Assembly: GCA_033725935.1 (NCBI GenBank) | Contig: MU867069.1 | Location: 620,001 to 684,000, forward strand | Length of the DNA stretch: 64,000 nt | Origin: Cladorrhinum sp. PSN259 | Taxonomy: Eukaryota; Ascomycota; Sordariomycetes; Sordariales; Podosporaceae | Reading direction: 5' to 3' | Shown here: positions 20,759 through 31,634 of the stretch, in pieces | How positions within the stretch are numbered: the first letter of the stretch is position 1 | Layout of the letters: each line of letters starts with the position of its first letter | Notes under the pieces: model-generated | Databases searched by the model: none | Told to the model about the DNA's origin: nothing | The model's input: only the letters and a program-made list of their open reading frames with translations | Position numbers and translations under genes: made by a program

Positions 20759-21634
20759 ATGCTCCTCCGCAACGTCTCATCATCCACGCCAGCGACGGGA
20801 GGAGATTCTCATCACCAACAAGATCAAGACATTTTCTTTACAATGAGTTCTCACGACAACAACAGCCGCAGTCACTTTGAAAGTGAAAACAGCAACACAA
20901 TGGACGACATCTGGGGTTCCGATCCCGAGGATTCTGCAACAGCATACCACCAGCACAACCACCACTACCATCACACAGCAACGACAACAACAACAACAAA
21001 CCATCATCATCATTACCACCACTCTCACAGCCACATCTCAGACATACCCCGCCTCCAGCAAGAACACACAAACGCAGGCTACCGCGACGGCATAACCTTT
21101 GCCAAATCCCAACACGTCCAGAGCGGGTTCGACGAGGGCTACTCCCTCGGCGCAACGATAGGCGCCCGCGCAGGCCAGCTTTTGGGTCTCCTCGAGGGTC
21201 TCGCGGCCGCAATAGGACTTCACTTTCTCTCCTCACCACCACCACTATCATCATCAAGCACTGCCGCACACAAGACGCAAGAAGACAGTGTAACGAGGAT
21301 GGAGTCACTATTGAAAGAGGCGAGAAAAGAACTGAGCGTCCAGAGTATTTTCTCAAAAGAGTACTGGGGCGAGGACGACGGAGTCTGGAAGTACGAGGTT
21401 GACGGTACAGAGAACGGTGATGAAGAAATGGTATTCGGGGATGTGGCGGGGGCGCATCCTCTGATAAAGAAATGGGATGGGATAGTGCGGGCCGAGGCGG
21501 CGGGGTACGGGGTTGATTGGGATGTTTTGAGGGATGGGGAACGGGATTTCTTGGGGGATGAAGATACTGAAAGGGGGAATGTGAAGAGGGAGGTGCAGAG
21601 GAAGGGGATGGGCAGGGAGGCTCTTGCTTGGTGA
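20759..21634 (+). CDS. YAE1: Yae1 family protein (deca-GX3), Fe-S delivery adaptor
   Basis: Single exon, up to 291 residues. MDDIWGSDPED (start at 20900) resembles the N-terminus of Yae1 proteins, and GYRDGITFAKSQHVQSGFDEG..GATIGARAGQLLGLLEGL is the Gly-every-fourth-residue (deca-GX3) helix pair. The C-terminal part (FSKEYW..DGVWKYEV..HPLIKKWDGIV) matches the fungal pattern. Yae1 with Lto1 links the cytosolic Fe-S targeting complex to the ABC protein Rli1, needed for ribosome recycling and biogenesis. Between residues 60 and 97 lies a His/Thr-rich low-complexity run encoded by CAC/ACA repeats. Three in-frame ATGs (20759, 20843, 20900) are possible; 20843 and 20900 have A at -3, so the true start may be internal. 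Confidence 0.85.
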   Translation: MLLRNVSSSTPATGGDSHHQQDQDIFFTMSSHDNNSRSHFESENSNTMDDIWGSDPEDSATAYHQHNHHYHHTATTTTTTNHHHHYHHSHSHISDIPRLQQEHTNAGYRDGITFAKSQHVQSGFDEGYSLGATIGARAGQLLGLLEGLAAAIGLHFLSSPPPLSSSSTAAHKTQEDSVTRMESLLKEARKELSVQSIFSKEYWGEDDGVWKYEVDGTENGDEEMVFGDVAGAHPLIKKWDGIVRAEAAGYGVDWDVLRDGERDFLGDEDTERGNVKREVQRKGMGREALAW

Positions 21635-21993
21635 AAAGAAAGGAGAATTTATTTGGAATTCTGTCTCTCTGATGCGATGATTGGAGTATTTAAAGAGTTG
21701 AAGCGAATTTTCAGCGGGCAGGAACCCGCTCTTTTCGCTAGGAACCGAGTTGAAGAAACAACCAAAGTTGACCAGCAGATTATTTGGAGTTTTCGGGGAT
21801 ATAAATTGAGGTAATTGTTCAAATATCCTAACATAGCAAGGCAAAAAGGGCGTGCAAGAGATAAGAAGAGAGAATTTAAAAACGCTACAATTACACGCCT
21901 AAACTCAAAGAACAACTACAGCAACAACAAATTGAATCCCTACTATCTACTATCCAAAAACAAAAAACCCCAAAAAATCACTTCCGGTTTAAA
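21635..21993. other. Convergent 3' flanks
   Basis: AT-rich spacer between the convergent ends of the YAE1 and Pro-rich protein genes. No coding signal. Confidence 0.5.
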
Positions 21994-23437
21994 TTATCCA
22001 AACTTCTTCTCAAACTTCTTAAACATCCCAGTCACGCCCCTCTCCAACCTCCCCGCATTCTCCTCCAGCTTCCCCCTCGTCTCCTTGGGAGGCTTATACT
22101 GCGACTCGGGCACATAAAACTGCTGATGAACCGAATACTCAGTGTGCGTCGCGCCAGGACCGGGAGCCGAAGGTGCAGGGGGGCTAGCGACCGCGGAGCC
22201 ACCGGCCGGAGGCGTGGGCGTCTGCGTCATCCCCACGGGTGGAAACGCTCCAACACTATACGGACTGGCAAGTCCGGGACTAGCTAGCGGTGTACCGATC
22301 CCTCCTCCGTGTCCAGGCATCGTAACTGCCCTCGTAATACCGGGGTGAACGGGCGCGGCCGGGTGCGGGCTCAGTCCGGAGGGGTGTCCACTTAGCACGC
22401 CGAAACCCTGGGGAGCAAAACCGGGGGATGCAACGGGAGGACCAGGGAAAGAAGGCGCTCCGGCGGGGTGTTGGAAGTTTGGAGGGGCGAATCCGGGACT
22501 GAGAGGGCCGACGTTGCTCGGTGCAAGACCAGGCGAGAACGGAGTTTGAGCGTCATAGGCCAAGGTTTGGTGAAGAGGGTTGGCAACGCCGTCTTCGGGG
22601 GGAGGGGTCTTTTCGCGGTGTTTGAGTTGTTCGGGCGCTGCTGGGGCGGCGGGGTTATAAGCCATCGGGACGAAGGCCGCCGGAGGTGGAGGGGGAGGGG
22701 GCACTCCGCCGGCTGAGTCTCCGGTCGGTGGACCCGGGAAACTCGGGGCTTTCCCGTTGTCTGAACTTTTGTGGTGGGCGGATTCGGAGGAGATGGCGGC
22801 TCTTTCGAGGCTTTGGACTAGAGAGCTGACTTCTCCGGTGGCATGGCGCGGAGGAGGGCCCGGTTCGTCGAGGACTTCACATTGGGCGGCGGGGAGGACG
22901 GGCCGGATGCCATTGACGAATTGGAGGGCATCTTGTTGGGTGTAAAAGTAGATGTCGATTGAGTGGAGTTTGTAGTGGTACTTGGCTTGATTGTGAGGGT
23001 CGTATGTGGGCAGATGCCACTCTTCGTTTCCTTCAACTTCGCCCACTATGATTGTTACTAGGCAGGAGTGGTTGTATGAGTATTGGAGGTGGACTCTGTC
23101 GAGGTCTAGAAAGCAAGCTGGTTAGCTATGGTTGTCTTTTTAAAGAATGCGACGGATTGTTCTCACAGCCATCGAAGGCGTCTTGTTCCTCGGTTCCTGG
23201 CTGATTCGCAATCTCTATGCGCGCCCGCCCCTGATTCGCATCCTCAAAAAGGTATATATAAGAGCCCTTATCGAACCGATGATGAGGAGGGCTATCTGTT
23301 GGAGGTCCGTAGAAGTAGTGTATGTCTCCGAACCTTTACAGAAGAAAACGGGTCAGCATGTAGGTCGCGTGCTGCCGAACAGCAACAGCTCAGACTCACA
23401 GGGTCGCCATGTTATCTTCTCCCGGCCGAGCAGCCAT
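21994..23437 (-). CDS. Conserved fungal protein, folded N-terminus and Pro-rich tail
   Basis: Three exons (23437-23400, 23333-23167, 23105-21994) total 1317 nt, 438 residues. The splice sites keep phase (donors GTGAGT and GTGAGA). The first 150 residues look globular and beta-rich (FGDIHYFYGPP, KGSYIYLFED, LDRVHLQYSYNHSCLVTIIVGE, YHYKLHSIDIYFYTQQDALQFV). The remainder is Pro/Gly/Ala-rich low complexity with repeated SPG-F-P and PGFAPQ-like units and a run of seven prolines. The last 40 residues are basic and amphipathic (GVTGMFKKFEKKFG). I do not recognise a named domain; the pattern is seen in conserved ascomycete proteins of unknown function. A scaffold role is possible but unproven. Confidence 0.82.
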
Positions 23438-24472
23438 CCTTGCAACGAAGCTTCGCAAAACAAAATGAGGGGAAGCTGTTGGGTGGGGGAGAAACAGCTC
23501 AAGAGCTTCTATCTGGACCAACTGAACAGGCGACAGAAGATAGAGATGCTATAGAAAGCTATAGAAAGCTGAAGACGGCAAATTACGGGGAAAAAGATAA
23601 ACAAGAGAAGGGAAGAAAAATAAAATGCTCTGGTTACAATAGCTTCACGGATGCAGGAAGGTAGGTACCCTTGTGACTGTGTGACGAGCAACCCGTCACA
23701 TCATATTATAAGCCGTGCTCCCTCGCTCCCCTCCCGGTCCTGCCTCTTGGCTTGCCCGTTTTCCGCGCGCCCCACGCAAGAAAAATCAAGTAAAACCCCA
23801 TTCCATCAAATCATTTTCCCCCTTGAACATTGATGATCACCACCCCTGAGAACCAGGTTGCCCCGCCGCGACGAGCTCTTTCCATTGCGCCTGGACGTTG
23901 GGTTTGGTTCTGTCGCAACAAGACTTGATCTGCTCGGCGCTTAAAGGTGGGATGCCAAGCATCCAATTGGGTTTTGTAAACAGGGGATCTTCTTCGTCTC
24001 AGCGGGGTAAAAGAGAAAAAGTGACGGGATGGTCTGAGCTCAAGGCCACCCCTCCCTCCGCCGTGCTCTGCTCCGAAAGAAATAGGTCCGAGCTTTGGTG
24101 GTGGGAAAGAGAACCTTGAAAGACCGTTCGGATTGGGACCCCTGGCGCAAACCTGCAAGCGGCCTGGGCCACCCAAAAATTTGGACCGCGACGGAAGGAG
24201 CCGAGCGAGCAGCAGTTTAACTTTTATCAATTCAAGATTCACATCAAGCACCGGCCACCCTCCGAGTCTCATTTGGATTTCACTAGGTAAGCGCAACAAA
24301 TCAATTCCAAAAATTCTAACTCAAAAAGTTAACACCAGTCTCAGACCTTCCAGCCTCCCTGTTCGAAGAACCCCTCTTCGTTTCCATCCACCCCAACCGG
24401 GGAAACACAACCCACCACCCAACACCCCATACATCGAGGCGGCCTGGTCCCTCCCCAACAACAACCACAAAA
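23438..24472. promoter_or_regulatory. Divergent region; 5' UTR intron before uS8m
   Basis: Separates two divergent genes. A likely leader intron of the uS8m gene lies at 24287-24338 (GTAAGC donor, TTCTAACTC branch, ACACCAG acceptor, 52 nt). Short frames have no motifs. Confidence 0.5.
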
Positions 24473-24961
24473 ATGCCAATCCACGCAATCACCAACGCCT
24501 GCGCCCACCTGCAAAACGCCACCCGCGCTCGGCTAGGCCTAACCTCGATCCCAAACACCAAGTACAACCTGCGCCTCGCCCTGGCCCTCCACCGTGCCGG
24601 ACTCGTCTCCTCGGTAACCCGCGGAGGCCCCAAGCCCCCTCCGCCGGAAGTCATAGCTGCCACCGAGGAGACGGAGCCGGTAACGACCGCAAACGTGGCG
24701 ACCCGCCGCATCTGGCTCGGCCTCAAATACTGGAACAACGAGCCCGTCATGCGCAACCTGGAGCCCGTGTCCAAACCCTCGAGACTGGTGACGGCCACCA
24801 TCCCCGAGCTGAACAAGGTCGCTCGCGGGTTCAGGGCGGGGCATATCAAGGGGTTGAACATGGGCGAGCTGTTGTTTGTTAGTACCGACAGGGGCGTGCT
24901 GGAGATTAGGGAGGCGTTGGATAAGAAGGTTGGCGGGTTGGTACTTTGCAGGGTTTCATGA
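24473..24961 (+). CDS. mrps8: Mitochondrial small ribosomal subunit protein uS8m
   Basis: Single coding exon, 162 residues. It shows the uS8 two-domain layout: an N-terminal helix and strand (HAITNACAHLQNATRARL, YNLRLALALHRAGLVSSV) and a C-terminal RNA-binding part (NEPVMRNLEPVSKPSRLVTATIPELNKVARGF, GELLFVSTDRGVLEIREALDKKVGG), where the STDRGVLEIREA segment corresponds to the bacterial S8 STSxGxMTDxEA block that contacts 16S rRNA helix 21. No long presequence, as is usual for fungal uS8m. It joins the mitoribosome small subunit. The spliced leader upstream (24287-24338) gives a likely control point. Confidence 0.93.
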   Translation: MPIHAITNACAHLQNATRARLGLTSIPNTKYNLRLALALHRAGLVSSVTRGGPKPPPPEVIAATEETEPVTTANVATRRIWLGLKYWNNEPVMRNLEPVSKPSRLVTATIPELNKVARGFRAGHIKGLNMGELLFVSTDRGVLEIREALDKKVGGLVLCRVS

Positions 24962-25928
24962 TGAGATCAATCGAGGGGAAAAAAAAGAAGGAAAAAATAG
25001 AGGGCGTGAGTTGAAACGATACCAAGGAAAAGGGGGAAAGAAAGCCCAAGGGGGGGTGGAAATGTATGGGAGAATTATAGGAATGGATGTGGATTTTGCC
25101 TGTCAAGCTTCTGCATGGTCATAACTTCCCCCAAGCCTGAGCCTGGTAGTCGATCGAAACGGCACGAAAAAAAAGACGAGACAGGCAGGCACCCAGGTAG
25201 GCAGGTTCAGTCAGCCTTTCATGTACAACATCAGCATATGGTTATGATGTGGGACAAGTATAAAGGAGGGGGTTGGCCTACGCTCGCCAGCTTTTCAATA
25301 GTCTGTGTCGCGTATCAGGCATTTGTACAATTGTATCATATTTACTTTTAAACTAAAACAAAACTTATTCCACAAAAGTGATCAATGCCATTCCTTGTTT
25401 AATAAACTAGTCTTGTGTATGTACAATGAATCATGTTATATTCATTCTGGATCTAAAATGCTTCTGTGTGTGGTGTGTGCGTGGCCAGCTGTGCTACAAT
25501 ACAGTGATTCTACTTGCTTGAAACGCCCCAACCCAATTCCCTCCCATTTCCTTCCCAGCCATCCATCCATTTCATCATGAAAAAAGACGGTACGAAAAAC
25601 TCCCCTGGAACCAAATGTCCACTCCCTCCCATGCCTTCTCGCGCCCCCTTTCTCTCCAGGTATCATCATAAAAACGTCGAGGGGTGTGTCTGTGATTCAT
25701 CTAGGCAACACGCTTTGCAGTGGCCTAATTAAAACAAGGAAAACAACAAGGAAAAACAATAAAAGCGGTAAATAAATGCAATACAGTCTGCCCGCCACTG
25801 TACAAGAAATCCAACAAAAACAATACCATTAACCATTTCATCATCAAACTTTCACAACAGTTGTCTCTGACTGCTTCTATTTTGCATCTGAGACTACAGT
25901 GCCATTGGTAACGGCCAGCTCAGAGGTC
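24962..25928. other. Convergent intergenic region, no gene seen
   Basis: Downstream of both the uS8m gene and the minus-strand disordered-protein gene. Purine-rich then AT-rich, no supported frame; presumably 3' UTRs. Confidence 0.45.
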
Positions 25929-27761
25929 TCAAGCAGCCGCAGTAACATTAGTCTCCTCGTTGTGCCCATTGACAGCCGGAGTCGCAGACTCAACTACCGG
26001 CTCAGCCTTCTCCTCAGCATTTGGCTTCACACTGAGATCATTCAAAGTATCGGCCAAGTCTTGAGCTGAGTCCTTAGCCTGAGAAACTTCAGGGAGGGCA
26101 ACCTCACCCTCAACCTCCTTCGCTACCTTGATCGCATCCTCTGCAGTTTCGACCTGCTCCACGGCGGGAGAAACTTCCTGAGCATTCGTTACTTGCTCCT
26201 CAGGATCGAAATGAATCTCTGCCGCCTTCTCCTCCGCCTTGTGTGGTTCCGGTGCCTCGTCAACGATTGGCACTGGCTCAGCAATTACGGGGATTGGGTG
26301 ACGACCAACTGAGCTGTGTGACCTAGACGAGGCGGTTGATTCCGTTTTCGTGGACTTGGGTGCAGTCTTCTTTGCGAGAGGCTTCGCAGTCGTTGCGGTT
26401 GCTGTTTTCTTGGCCGGAACTGGTTTGCGTGGAGGTGAAGTGACCACTTTCTCATGTACTTTGGATGCCGATGCCTTTGTAGGTCGCATCATCCGTGCCA
26501 AAAATCCTTCGTCAATCTCCTTCTCCTTCTTTACTGGCGGGTGGTCTTCCGCAGACTTGACTGGGGGAGGCCCCAGGCTCGGCCGTGATCGGCTAATGGT
26601 TGAGTTTTGTCTTTTCAGTGTTTTGCCAGCAGGCAGTGCTCCGCCTGACAAGCTCTGCCTGCTTGAAGAGCGCACATTGGGATCGGCGTTGTGGACTTTG
26701 AGCCCCGAGGCGGCCGTGTGAGTTGTAAGACTGGGTGGGAGTTTGACTGGCCGAGTTGGAGACCTGGACTTGGGCTTCACAGAGCCCGCGTTCGGTGATG
26801 TATGGATTGCAGGCGGTTTTTGCGCTGGGAGCGCTGGCTTGGACGAACCCGAAAGATCCTTGGGGGTCATTGTCTTTGCTGATTGCTGCGCCTTCTTCTC
26901 GGGTGTCGATTTGGCAAGTAGACTAGGAGCTAATCCAGTTGCAGGACTCTTCGGGGCTTTGCAGGCTATGGGAGATTTGGGCGCTTTCGTGACAGATTTG
27001 CCTGTTGAGGGCTTTGATGCTACTTTAGTCGTGATGATGGTGGGCTTGACAGGACGTGCCTTCTCCTTCTCCTTCTCTTTCTCCTTCGCCCCAACTGTTG
27101 CCTTGGGAGTTGCCTTGGAAGTCTCCTTGGGAGTCTCCTTGGGAGTCTCGACTGGTTGTGGCGCTTTCACATGGCTACTTGCCCTGCTCTTGACTACCTC
27201 TGGTTCTGGTGCTGGGGTCTCGACTTTCGGTACTGCTGCGTCCGCTACCGGGGGAGTTGTAGGTTTGGGCGGAAAATCGGCGCGTGGTGATTCGTGAGTG
27301 GGTTGATCTTTGAGATTTTCTCTCAGGGGTGTCTTGGCAGGTGTGTTGGACAGCTTCTCGAACTTCTCGAATGGGTTCAAGATTTCTTTGCCATTGGTAA
27401 TCGGAGTCGTTGGGACACTCGAGTCGTTTGGCTTCCTTAACCCGGGAATCGATTCCTGGCTTCCTTCGCGCTGCAATCCCATCCTACCGTCTTTCTCAAT
27501 CGCGATGAAGCTTGTTCGGACTTTGGGTAAGGGGCGAGGGGACTCGGAGGCAGCTGTGACTAGAAGGGGGGCGATTTAGTTAGCAGCAGTCACATGGCGC
27601 GCGAAGCTCAACCGGAACTTGAGACGGCCGATGTCAAAGTTTGCAAAGCTGGAAGGAGTGGCCTTACCAGACGGGGTGCCAGGTGAGCGGCCTCGTTCCG
27701 GCGGCGGGCTTGCCTCACCCTTCTGCTCAAACATCGCACGGAGGTTTTTAACCGCGCTCAT
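25929..27761 (-). CDS. Large disordered Lys/Pro/Ala-rich protein, conserved N-terminus
   Basis: Exon 1 27761-27668 and exon 2 27559-25929 (GTAAGG donor, TTCTAG acceptor, TGCTAAC branch) give 574 residues. The N-terminus MSAVKNLRAMFEQKG and, after the junction, PKVRTSFIAIEKDGRMGLQ are the only parts that look conserved. Everything after residue 75 is low complexity: TP/SP dipeptides, KPTTPP, an ETPKET repeat and KEKEKEKEK, then acidic Ala/Glu-rich sequence. Many S/T-P sites suggest regulation by proline-directed kinases, and many basic Pro-rich stretches could bind SH3 domains or microtubules. No catalytic domain. Function unknown. Confidence 0.82.
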
Positions 27762-29489
27762 GGTTGCGGATGCGGCGGCAGCTGCCTGGGGGTTATCTGG
27801 GAATTGTCGAGACCGGCAAGCTAGGTTGGCGGTGTCCGAAGAACACCCTCTGCAAACCTCAAGTCGAGTGGAAAGTGCAAGTTATACGGCTGGTCGAAGT
27901 CGCCGAGTCGCGTGGCGACCAGCTCTGACAAAAGTCCGGCGTAAAAAATAAGAACCCCTTTTCCTGCAGGCGCAGGCGCAGGAGGTCTCCTCTCGGTCTA
28001 GGTGACGCGGGCGGGACGCGCTGGTGCTGATCGCTGCTCTGAGAGGATGGAGCTTCCCCGCGCCAAGGACCTCCAGAGAAAGAACTTCCTAGCAAGTAGA
28101 GACGGGTACCTGACTGACAGCGGGTGTTGAAAGTTGTAAGCAAATAAAAAGAGCAAAAGCCACCCATTCAGCAATCAGCGAATTCTTTGAGTCGTGGTAA
28201 AATAAGAAAAGTCGCGACAGGAGGTGGGATGCGATAAAAAAGACTTAAAGCTGGGGGAGCAAGGGCGACGCGGTTGCTTCGGGCCAAGTACGAAGAAGCA
28301 AAGAGGGCTGTGGTGCCACCCTGGAGACGTCCCTACGGCAAATTAAAAGAACATTTTCGGGCAGGCGAAGAAGGGGTTGGCTCAGGGGAGCTAAAGAGGA
28401 GCAGTCTCCGCTTCTATGCGGCCAGCCAGCCAGTCTTTTCAGCGTTCCAGTGGTCAGTCAATTCGTGATCAAGAGTTTGGCGCGTGACGGAGGTTGGAAT
28501 TTGTCCAGCCAGGATTCAAAGCCTGGGAAACCTCCTTTCTATTTATTGCCCGACCACCGCAAGACCCACGATCATGGAGCGATCATCGATTGCTGTTTCC
28601 CCGTGGACAAGCAGGTTTCAGGGGTTGGGTTGGCTGTCGCCATCTGGCCCATTTTCGCTCTGGTCCGCCAATTGCTAAGATTTGCATCAGACGACAATAC
28701 GAAAATTATTCACTCGCGCGCAAATGGACTTGTTATTCGCCATGTCGTCCCGTATCCCGCTTGCTTATTCTCACTTCAACAAAGAGAGCTCGTCTCCATG
28801 GAACTAAGTGAGAGCGCATGGATACCCTCCGTGTCTCTGGGGGGACATCGAGCGGATATTCCGCCAAACTATGACCTGGAGGGGTGTTTCAGGTGCCGTC
28901 ATGCATTGCAATCGAGGGCATCATAATCAATTATGAAAGGCCACGGTTGCGCTCACTCACGGAAGAACCGTCCGATCTTATATTTTGTTTTCTATTCATT
29001 GCAGGTGTGTAGTTCCATTGATATATCAATGCCCAATCTTGCCCCCTTCTTATAATTGACTTGAACACACAGAAAATCCATATTTAATTCTGGTAAACGC
29101 CGTAAAAGACGTTTCAATCTTCAACCTTCAAGGGCCTCCCTGTTGTACCGATCGGGCGTTTGATGGTCTGGTCGCATAAAAAACGGCCGCGATTGACTTT
29201 CTCGGGTCAACCCAGAACCCCACATTTCAGTTACACCCAAAAAATGGGGTCCAATGGGGAAACAGCTTTACCCGGGATCTACCGCCGCCCGCCCTCTCAG
29301 CTACCCCCCGGTCAGCCAGGTCAGCCAGTGATTGTGACTGGTCATGGCGGTTCACGGCTTCCAAGCCTCCGATCCCGCAGCTTGTGAAAGACGCAATGCT
29401 AAATATTTCGGCTTGGCTTTCCGGTTGCTAAGTTACTTCTTGACAAAAAAACATTGACAATTCAAGTCAATTGAAGCGCACTTGCAAAC
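27762..29489. other. Divergent intergenic region, no gene seen
   Basis: 1.7 kb between the divergent disordered-protein and LYS12 genes. Contains several frames of 64 to 158 codons that overlap and lack motifs. Upstream control of both genes presumably lies here. Confidence 0.45.
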
Positions 29490-30631
29490 ATGGCTGCCAG
29501 GAGAGCTCTGACAATCGGTACTTATTAGCCCACTAAACCCCAAATTGGACCTACATATATTCTAACCCCAGACTCTGTTACCACTCAGGCCTCATCCCCG
29601 GTGATGGTATCGGCAAGGAAGTCATTCCCGCCGGCCGCCGCGTTCTCGAGGCCCTCCCTGCCTCTCTAGGCCTCAAGTTCGACTTTGTCGATCTCAAGGC
29701 CGGCTGGGAAACCTTTGAGCAGACCGGTGTCGCTCTCCCAGAGGAGACGGTTGAGACCCTCAAGAGCTGCAACGGCGGTCTCTTCGGCGCCGTCTCCTCC
29801 CCGACCACGGCCGTCAAGGGTTACTCCTCGCCCATCGTTGCTCTGCGCAAGCGCCTCTCCCTTTACGCCAACGTCCGTCCCGTCAAGTCGGTCGCCACCG
29901 CCGCCAAGCCCATCGACATGGTCATTGTGCGCGAAAACACCGAGGACCTGTACGTCAAGGAGGAGAGGACGTACGACACCCCCGAGGGCAAGGTCGCCGA
30001 GGCCATCAAGCGCATCTCGCAGCGCGCCAGCACAAACATTGCCAACATTGCCGGCGAGATTGCTTTACGCAGGCAAAAGATCCGTGCTGCTGGTTCCCCC
30101 AGTATCCACAACGGCCCGCTCGTCACCGTGACTCACAAGTCCAATGTGCTGTCTCAGACTGACGGTCTCTTCCGCGTTTCGGCCCGCGAGGCTCTTTCAA
30201 ACCCCAAGTTTAAGAGCGTCAGGGTTGAGGAGCAGATTGTTGACTCAATGGTTTATAAGCTCTTCCGCCAGCCCGAGGCGTACGACGTCATCGTTGCGCC
30301 CAACCTCTACGGTGATATCCTGTCGGACGGTGCCGCTGCCCTTGTTGGTTCGCTCGGTCTCGTCCCCAGCGCCAATGTCGGCAATACGTTCGCTATGGGT
30401 GAGCCCTGCCACGGCAGCGCCCCCGATATCCAGGGCCAGGGAATTTCCAATCCCATTGCTACTATTCGTAGCGCTGCGCTCATGCTTGAGTTTCTGGATG
30501 AGGAGGAGGCCGCTGCCAAGATTTACGCGGCTGTTGATGCCAACTTGACGGCGGGCAGGCTCTTGACTCCTGATCTCGGCGGTAACGCCACGACTGAGGA
30601 GGTCCTTGCTAATATCCTTGAACGTCTTTAA
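29490..30631 (+). CDS. LYS12: Homoisocitrate dehydrogenase, lysine biosynthesis
   Basis: Exon 1 29490-29517 and exon 2 29589-30631 (71-nt intron, GTACTT..ACTCAG) give 356 residues. LIPGDGIGKEVIPAG is the nucleotide-site start of the isocitrate/isopropylmalate dehydrogenase family. GYSSPIVALRKRLSLYANVRPVKSV has the substrate-site arginines with Tyr near the end, and the loop before them (SPTTAVKGYSS) matches homoisocitrate dehydrogenases, not IDH or LEU2. VAPNLYGDILSDGAAALVG and GSAPDIQGQGISNP carry the metal Asp residues and the NAD-binding region. It oxidatively decarboxylates homoisocitrate to 2-oxoadipate in the alpha-aminoadipate pathway, in mitochondria. The short first exon (MAARRALTIG) gives only a weak presequence. 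Confidence 0.93.
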
Positions 30632-31634
30632 GTTTAAGTGAATTGAAAGAAAAGTTGATCAAGCTAAGGAGGGATCATGGGTTGTGTGTACTATGTGTGC
30701 CAATATACTCGGTTGTCAGTTATTTGGTGCTCATCTTTTTTGTTCCCATGGTGGCAAGAAGATTATATACCCCCCAAAACTTACAATGAAGAAAAATGTA
30801 CAATTATAGCTTCTGGATAGAGAAAACTGGGTAAAACAGAAGGGCGGGTGTGACTGATGGTTAAATGAAATGAAAAACATTTATATATAATCAGAATCAG
30901 AGGTGTTCGTCCCAAGTTCCTCGAATATTTAATTTGCGTGCCAGGGTTTTCCTGGAAACTGCAATCTCAGATCCATCCCCTGGCATTTATGTATATATGT
31001 CTCAGGGACATGCTTGACATTCCCTTTTTTTTTTCCCATGATTTCGTCTCATGTTTAATCTGCTTCTTTTTTCTATCTATCTTTTGTTTTAAAATTCTGT
31101 CCATCCAGTAAACATGGTTTCATTGTTTACGGATAGCTGATAACTAAAACAGCAGAGGAGGGATATATATCATTTTTGTTTTCTTATTATTGTTCATCAT
31201 GTCTCCATATCATGAGAGAGTTTTCAACGCCGCCCAGTTTCCAAACTCTTCATCACCCCAGATGATCCTTCAGGAAAAACACCTCGGCCAGTGTAGCTTC
31301 ATCCTTATCGTACATTTCTCTTCTAACACATCGTATACATACAGTGACGTGTTTTTGTTTTATATAAAATGCACTAACCCCCCTTCCGTAGTTTTCCGGG
31401 CCTTTTTATAACCTCTATCCTATTTGATCCCGAGCCATCATGTGAGCTGAGTCGTAACTCGGCCCACGGCCTCTTCATTTCGTGATGCCCAGCCCTTCAA
31501 TCATTGCTCATTGGGGTAATTCAAACAATACCCCAGCGAGGGCAGAATGGCTGTTTTCTATGGGCGTGGTCGGGTAGTCATTCGATAGACTCAACCACTC
31601 AATGTAATTTCACATCTACCAAAAAGTCCCAAGC
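30632..31634. other. Convergent intergenic region, AT-rich
   Basis: Between the convergent ends of LYS12 and MEF1. AT-rich with several T-runs; only a 73-codon frame without motifs. Likely 3' UTRs. Confidence 0.5.

Noticed and set aside
23811..24299. 162-codon minus-strand frame before uS8m
   Set aside because: No motif or splice partner and it overlaps the probable leader intron of uS8m.
26350..27297. Plus-strand frames of 123 and 184 codons
   Set aside because: Shadows of the minus-strand disordered-protein gene, with repetitive Phe/Ser/Gly composition produced by its Lys/Pro codons.
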